The notes under the pieces were generated by a model. That model had not been told where the DNA came from and did not search any database. It saw only the letters and a list, made by a program, of their open reading frames with translations. 64,000 nucleotides of DNA from Turnera subulata (lineage: Eukaryota; Streptophyta; Magnoliopsida; Malpighiales; Passifloraceae): positions 195,348 to 259,347 of the forward strand of contig JAKUCV010001604.1 of NCBI GenBank assembly GCA_028386065.3. The letters are read 5' to 3'. Shown piece by piece: positions 60,171 through 64,000 of the stretch. The position numbers and the translations under genes are program-made. Positions within the stretch are counted from its first letter, which is position 1, and each line of letters begins with the position of its first letter.

Positions 60171-63100
60171 ATATATGCGTTTGCTTACAATAATATACAA
60201 AGAAGAGGACGTGGGGTGCGGTTGAAACGAGCATTAATGAACAAACGTGTCTTTTCTCCCTCCATAATCAATTAATACGCACAATCCACTCATACCTAGC
60301 TACGTCTATGATCATGATCTCAAAATCTGAGTTGCTATCCCCCTCTCCATGTGTATCACTGTAGGTACGAGGCGTGGCTCTCGTGGCAATTCAAGAAACA
60401 AATAAAACAAAATAATACCGAAAAGGAACCAAATACGTTCTCTCTAGATCGGCTACACAGATGCTGCCACCACAGGCACAGCTAGCTCTTTCTTAGTCAA
60501 CTTCTTCCACCCCACCATTTTTTTCCTAGATGAAAATATATAATAATTTAACCATTACACCCTTCCAGTCCACACCTTCCGTCCTTCCTTTCCAGACTTA
60601 TTTTAATCATTAACGCACAAATTAGGACACCATCCATACCGTATTGGCCACACGAAAATCATACCTCTATATTTTATATATATATGCACATCATTACACG
60701 CCAGTGGCGGATGGTTGAACCTTGAATAACTTCGTTTACTGCTTTCCAGTTTCTAACCAGAATCAATTTTTTAGAGTGCATAAAACTATATAATATAATC
60801 ATTTCGTTACTTTTCCTCGTTTATCATTAGACACGGCCCCTGGGTCAGTCAGATGAGAACTAATATGCGTATACATTGGCAGACGCCGGCCAAGAAATTT
60901 AGACCGGGACATGTCGGCCCTAATTGGTTTCAATTTAGACATCTATCTAGGTGATCAGGTGGTGTGGGTTTCTGGATAACTTTCTGCCACCCTAATTATA
61001 TTGACTACTGGACGGACGCATTCAAATTATATATACCACGCCTTCATGACCAATATGATCTTCCATTAAGAGTTGTGGGGGTCGTTGGTAAATAACAGTT
61101 GCATCGGCAATTGCGTCATTAAAGTATATATATATGTGGATAATTATCTACCACACTTCCTAGACGTATACGGGACTCAAATTATGGCAGTTTGTCTCAT
61201 TTAAATGATCTAGTCTAATATGATTTTCCACTATGGCATGATATGAACTTGCACTAAGAGATAAGTTTCCTTACAAATGTATACTGCCATTCCTGATTTT
61301 TATCTTTGGAAGAGATTTCTTGGTCGAAGTACGCTGGGATATGATATGAAAATGACATTGCGAAGGTGACATAGACGATTTCTTCTTACAATTTCTTAAA
61401 AATTATTTTGAGGAAAAAAAAAAGAATTTCATGTACTTATGATTCTAAATACTTTTTTTAACATCTCGACAATTTTTGTTGGGGTCGATGGCAAACTAAA
61501 AATTATTCCATTTCTCACAATCAAATGAAGGCACATAAAGGTAAAGGATAGATAACATTATAAAAATATTCATTCATGTTTTCCATTTAGATGTCTTTAC
61601 CGTTCATTTTTTTTCTCCTATTGATTTGTTTTGTCAATTTTTCTAGTGTAGTTACTATAATTAAATTATGACTTTCATATGTGTTATATTTGTGCTTTTT
61701 CTCAATATTTATACAATCTTTGGTGATAATCTTTAGTAAACATTTTTTTTGGAAGAAATAAAAATTTGGAAGATATGTAAAACCTTGAAAGCGTCTCCTG
61801 AAACAAATACATTATAGCCTAATATATAACCATAATTCATTCTCACTACAAGCATTAAGTTTTTCCAAACCTCTCGAAAAAAAAAAGGTTTTGCAAATCT
61901 ACCTTATTGTTTGTAAGCGTTCTCTCTCAACTCTATTTCTTCTTATTGTTCTTTTTATGTTCCATTGTTGTTTGTATGCAAGATAAACTTTCCACATTTG
62001 AATCAAAGCAATAATTTTTTCCAAAATATTTGCATTAACTTTTAGATGTTTATGTGAGGAAGTCTAATAAATGCATTTTTGTTTGGTTACAAAAGGATAG
62101 GAATGAGAATCTTATTCCATTTTGTTTCACCATAAACAACCTCACTTTAGTATTTATGTCTTAAATTATTGTCATTTTAGTATTTATGTCTTAGATTATT
62201 GCCAACTAAACAATAAAACGATTTAGAATCCGTTTCTATTACTATTCCATGTGGTATGAAACAACAAAATGATTAGCATTTTCTTTCTATTCTAACTCCA
62301 AATGCTACCAAACATCAATAGATGAAAGACACCTCCGAAGGCTTCTTTTTTCCCCAGGATGGACGATACAGATCAGTACTTGATACATTAAAATAAATAA
62401 TAAAAAAAGAACAAATAAGCACGGCCACATGTTTATCATTTTTGGGTTAATTACAATAACAGTTGTTTGTGTTTACTTTTAATAACTCTTTAAATCACTA
62501 ATTGCCAGTTGCACATCAAAATCAAGATTGAGAAGTCAATTACAACCATATATTTCTTAAAAGTTGAAACTGCATAGATAAATTTTACTTTTATCATAAA
62601 ACAAGTTGCAACATGGGATGCTGCTGGAAGAAAATCTGAATTAGCCTTCTCAAAAGTTACATACTCCATACTTGAGGAAAAGATCCAACTAGTAACCGGG
62701 TTAATGCAATAAATTTTTCACCATTGTTCTCCAACTCTTACCGAGTGATGTTATCCTTTTTTTTCCTCTATCATGACCAATTTTACCATGCCACATGGCA
62801 TATAGGACCCACTTTGTTATATTTTTTTATTATTTCTTGTACTTTTCCTTTTACCCCGAATTTTCTGGTTTTCCAATCATCCTATCAAAATAAAAACCAT
62901 TTAAATAAAAAAATTAATTAAATATTAGATGTGTCCAGCAAATTAATCTCATCATAAACCCCTTTACCACCATCAAATTCTTATTGCTTAATTACGGCCA
63001 CCGCCAATAATATCCATCGGTTTATCATAAAAAAAAAATGTACATTGGTGATTGTCGCTGCTACTACCACTATGATTTTTTATTTAGTACACCAAACAAA

Positions 63101-63510
63101 CTCTTCTTCATTTTACTATTACAATTAAATCACTAGCTAACAATCCATCTGCTCCTAAACTCCCTACCAAGTCGGAGCACTGACTAGGGCGGCACACATC
63201 GACTCTTCCGTGTCACCACCAACAAAGCCCAAGAAGAAAGTCAACCACCTATAGCTATATATGCCCTGACGAAACTGAGGAGAAACATTTTTCCCCTCTA
63301 TAAACACGATTAATTTTTATGTTGAGGGACCTCAGTGATGGAAAAATTAAACTTGAGGGACATCCTATTGCATTGACCCATTAGTAACCTTACTTAGACA
63401 TTAGATTTTTTATTACCCCTCCACTTGATGAATTATTTTTTTTTAACTGGATTGATGAATTAATTTAAAAAAGAAGATATGCTCAATAAGAAATATGCAT
63501 ACACTATAGC
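60171..63510. other. Upstream region of AVT gene 2
   Basis: Blocks up to about 61500 align with 15620-17190 and with 28590-28660, the continuation of the gene 1 upstream region beyond the LINE. From about 61.6 to 63.5 kb I see only AT-rich DNA without a supported gene; the frame at 62724-62921 has no features. Confidence 0.45.
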
Positions 63511-64000
63511 TAGGGTGGCAAAATGGGTGTCCATTGGTACCCATGGGTTGGGTCATAATGGATCATACCTATTTATACTTATTTATCCATTTATGACCCA
63601 TTAAAAAATTTAAATGAATACCCAAACCCATTTAAACCCATTTAATGTGGGTTACCCATTTATCTATTTAGACCCATTTAATGTGGGTAAACCTATTTAC
63701 TCATATAATATTGATATTTAATATATATTTTTAAAATTTGTATTTTAAATTTTTTAACTTTATGAATATTAATCCGACCTAGTTATTAACCCGGCATAGC
63801 CAATACGAGCCTAACTAGGCGCGAACGAGATGTGCTCGGTCTGGTTTAAATTGGCCCATATGAGCCCAACTAGGTCTGTATGGTTTGGACTATGTTGGGC
63901 CCAGCTAGGCCCACATCTGGCCCAACTAGGCCCACATGGGGTGGGTCGGGACGGGCCCAAATAGGCCCACCCGAGCAAAATCGGGCCCATATTGGTTGGG
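63511..64000. mobile_element. Possible hAT-type element, left end (cut by window edge)
   Basis: It starts tagggtggcaaaatgggt, a terminus typical of plant hAT elements. Next comes a run of 'acccatttaatgtgggt' repeats, then a tract with many 'ggcccaactaggcccacat' words. The right end lies outside the window, so neither the duplication nor coding capacity can be checked. Confidence 0.4.

Overview
This window is repeat-rich nuclear DNA from a flowering plant, probably a eudicot. The signs are GT-AG multi-exon genes, plant-type retroelements and a family of vacuolar amino-acid transporters. I cannot name the species. No prokaryotic features, rRNA genes, free-standing tRNA genes or CRISPR arrays were seen.

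Three intron-containing genes are supported. Two are close paralogues of the AVT1 clade of amino-acid/auxin permeases (AAAP family) on the minus strand, at 9840-13219 (426 aa) and 56113-59835 (447 aa). They have ten exons each, and exons 2-10 match in length exactly. A third, decayed copy (exons 1-2 only) lies at about 8140-8672. The homology of the two intact genes continues into their 5' and 3' flanks, so they come from a segmental duplication. The third gene, 50939-54566 on the plus strand, encodes a protein with a basic N-terminus and three diverged cystatin-fold repeats. Each repeat is cut by a phase-0 intron at the same place. The gene carries either a 54-nt mini-intron or an in-frame TAG.

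The rest is largely mobile DNA. One family of very long solo LTRs (2.7-3.1 kb, TGTAACAG...TTCA) is present in at least seven copies, several with perfect 5-bp target duplications, and no internal region of that family is in the window. These LTRs share two adjacent hairpins, splice-like sites and variable internal modules. A nested block at 17235-28588 lies in the upstream region of the first AVT gene: a LINE flanked by a 14-bp duplication was later split by a complete but dead Copia element and by a solo LTR. DNA transposons include two hAT elements, a pair of Mutator-like foldback MITEs, a Stowaway-like MITE, another foldback MITE, and two TIR elements that seem to carry host gene fragments (a DUF630-type N-terminus, and two unidentified exons). 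A fragment resembling a caulimovirid coat protein lies at 35433-36325 on the minus strand. A tRNA-derived SINE sits inside one hAT element. At least eight micro-insertions consist of little more than a retroposon A-tail flanked by 11-19 bp duplications.

Layout: 1-8.1 kb solo LTRs and DNA elements; 8.1-13.9 kb AVT relic and AVT gene 1; 13.9-17.2 kb its upstream region with hAT and SINE; 17.2-28.6 kb nested retroelements; 28.7-30.0 kb gene-capturing TIR element; 30.3-33.3 kb solo LTR; 33.3-41.7 kb intergenic DNA with the virus-like fragment, MITEs and a LINE ORF1; 41.9-48.1 kb two solo LTRs; 48.5-50.2 kb TIR element; 50.9-54.6 kb cystatin-like gene; 56.1-59.8 kb AVT gene 2; 59.8-64 kb its upstream region, ending in a possible hAT end.
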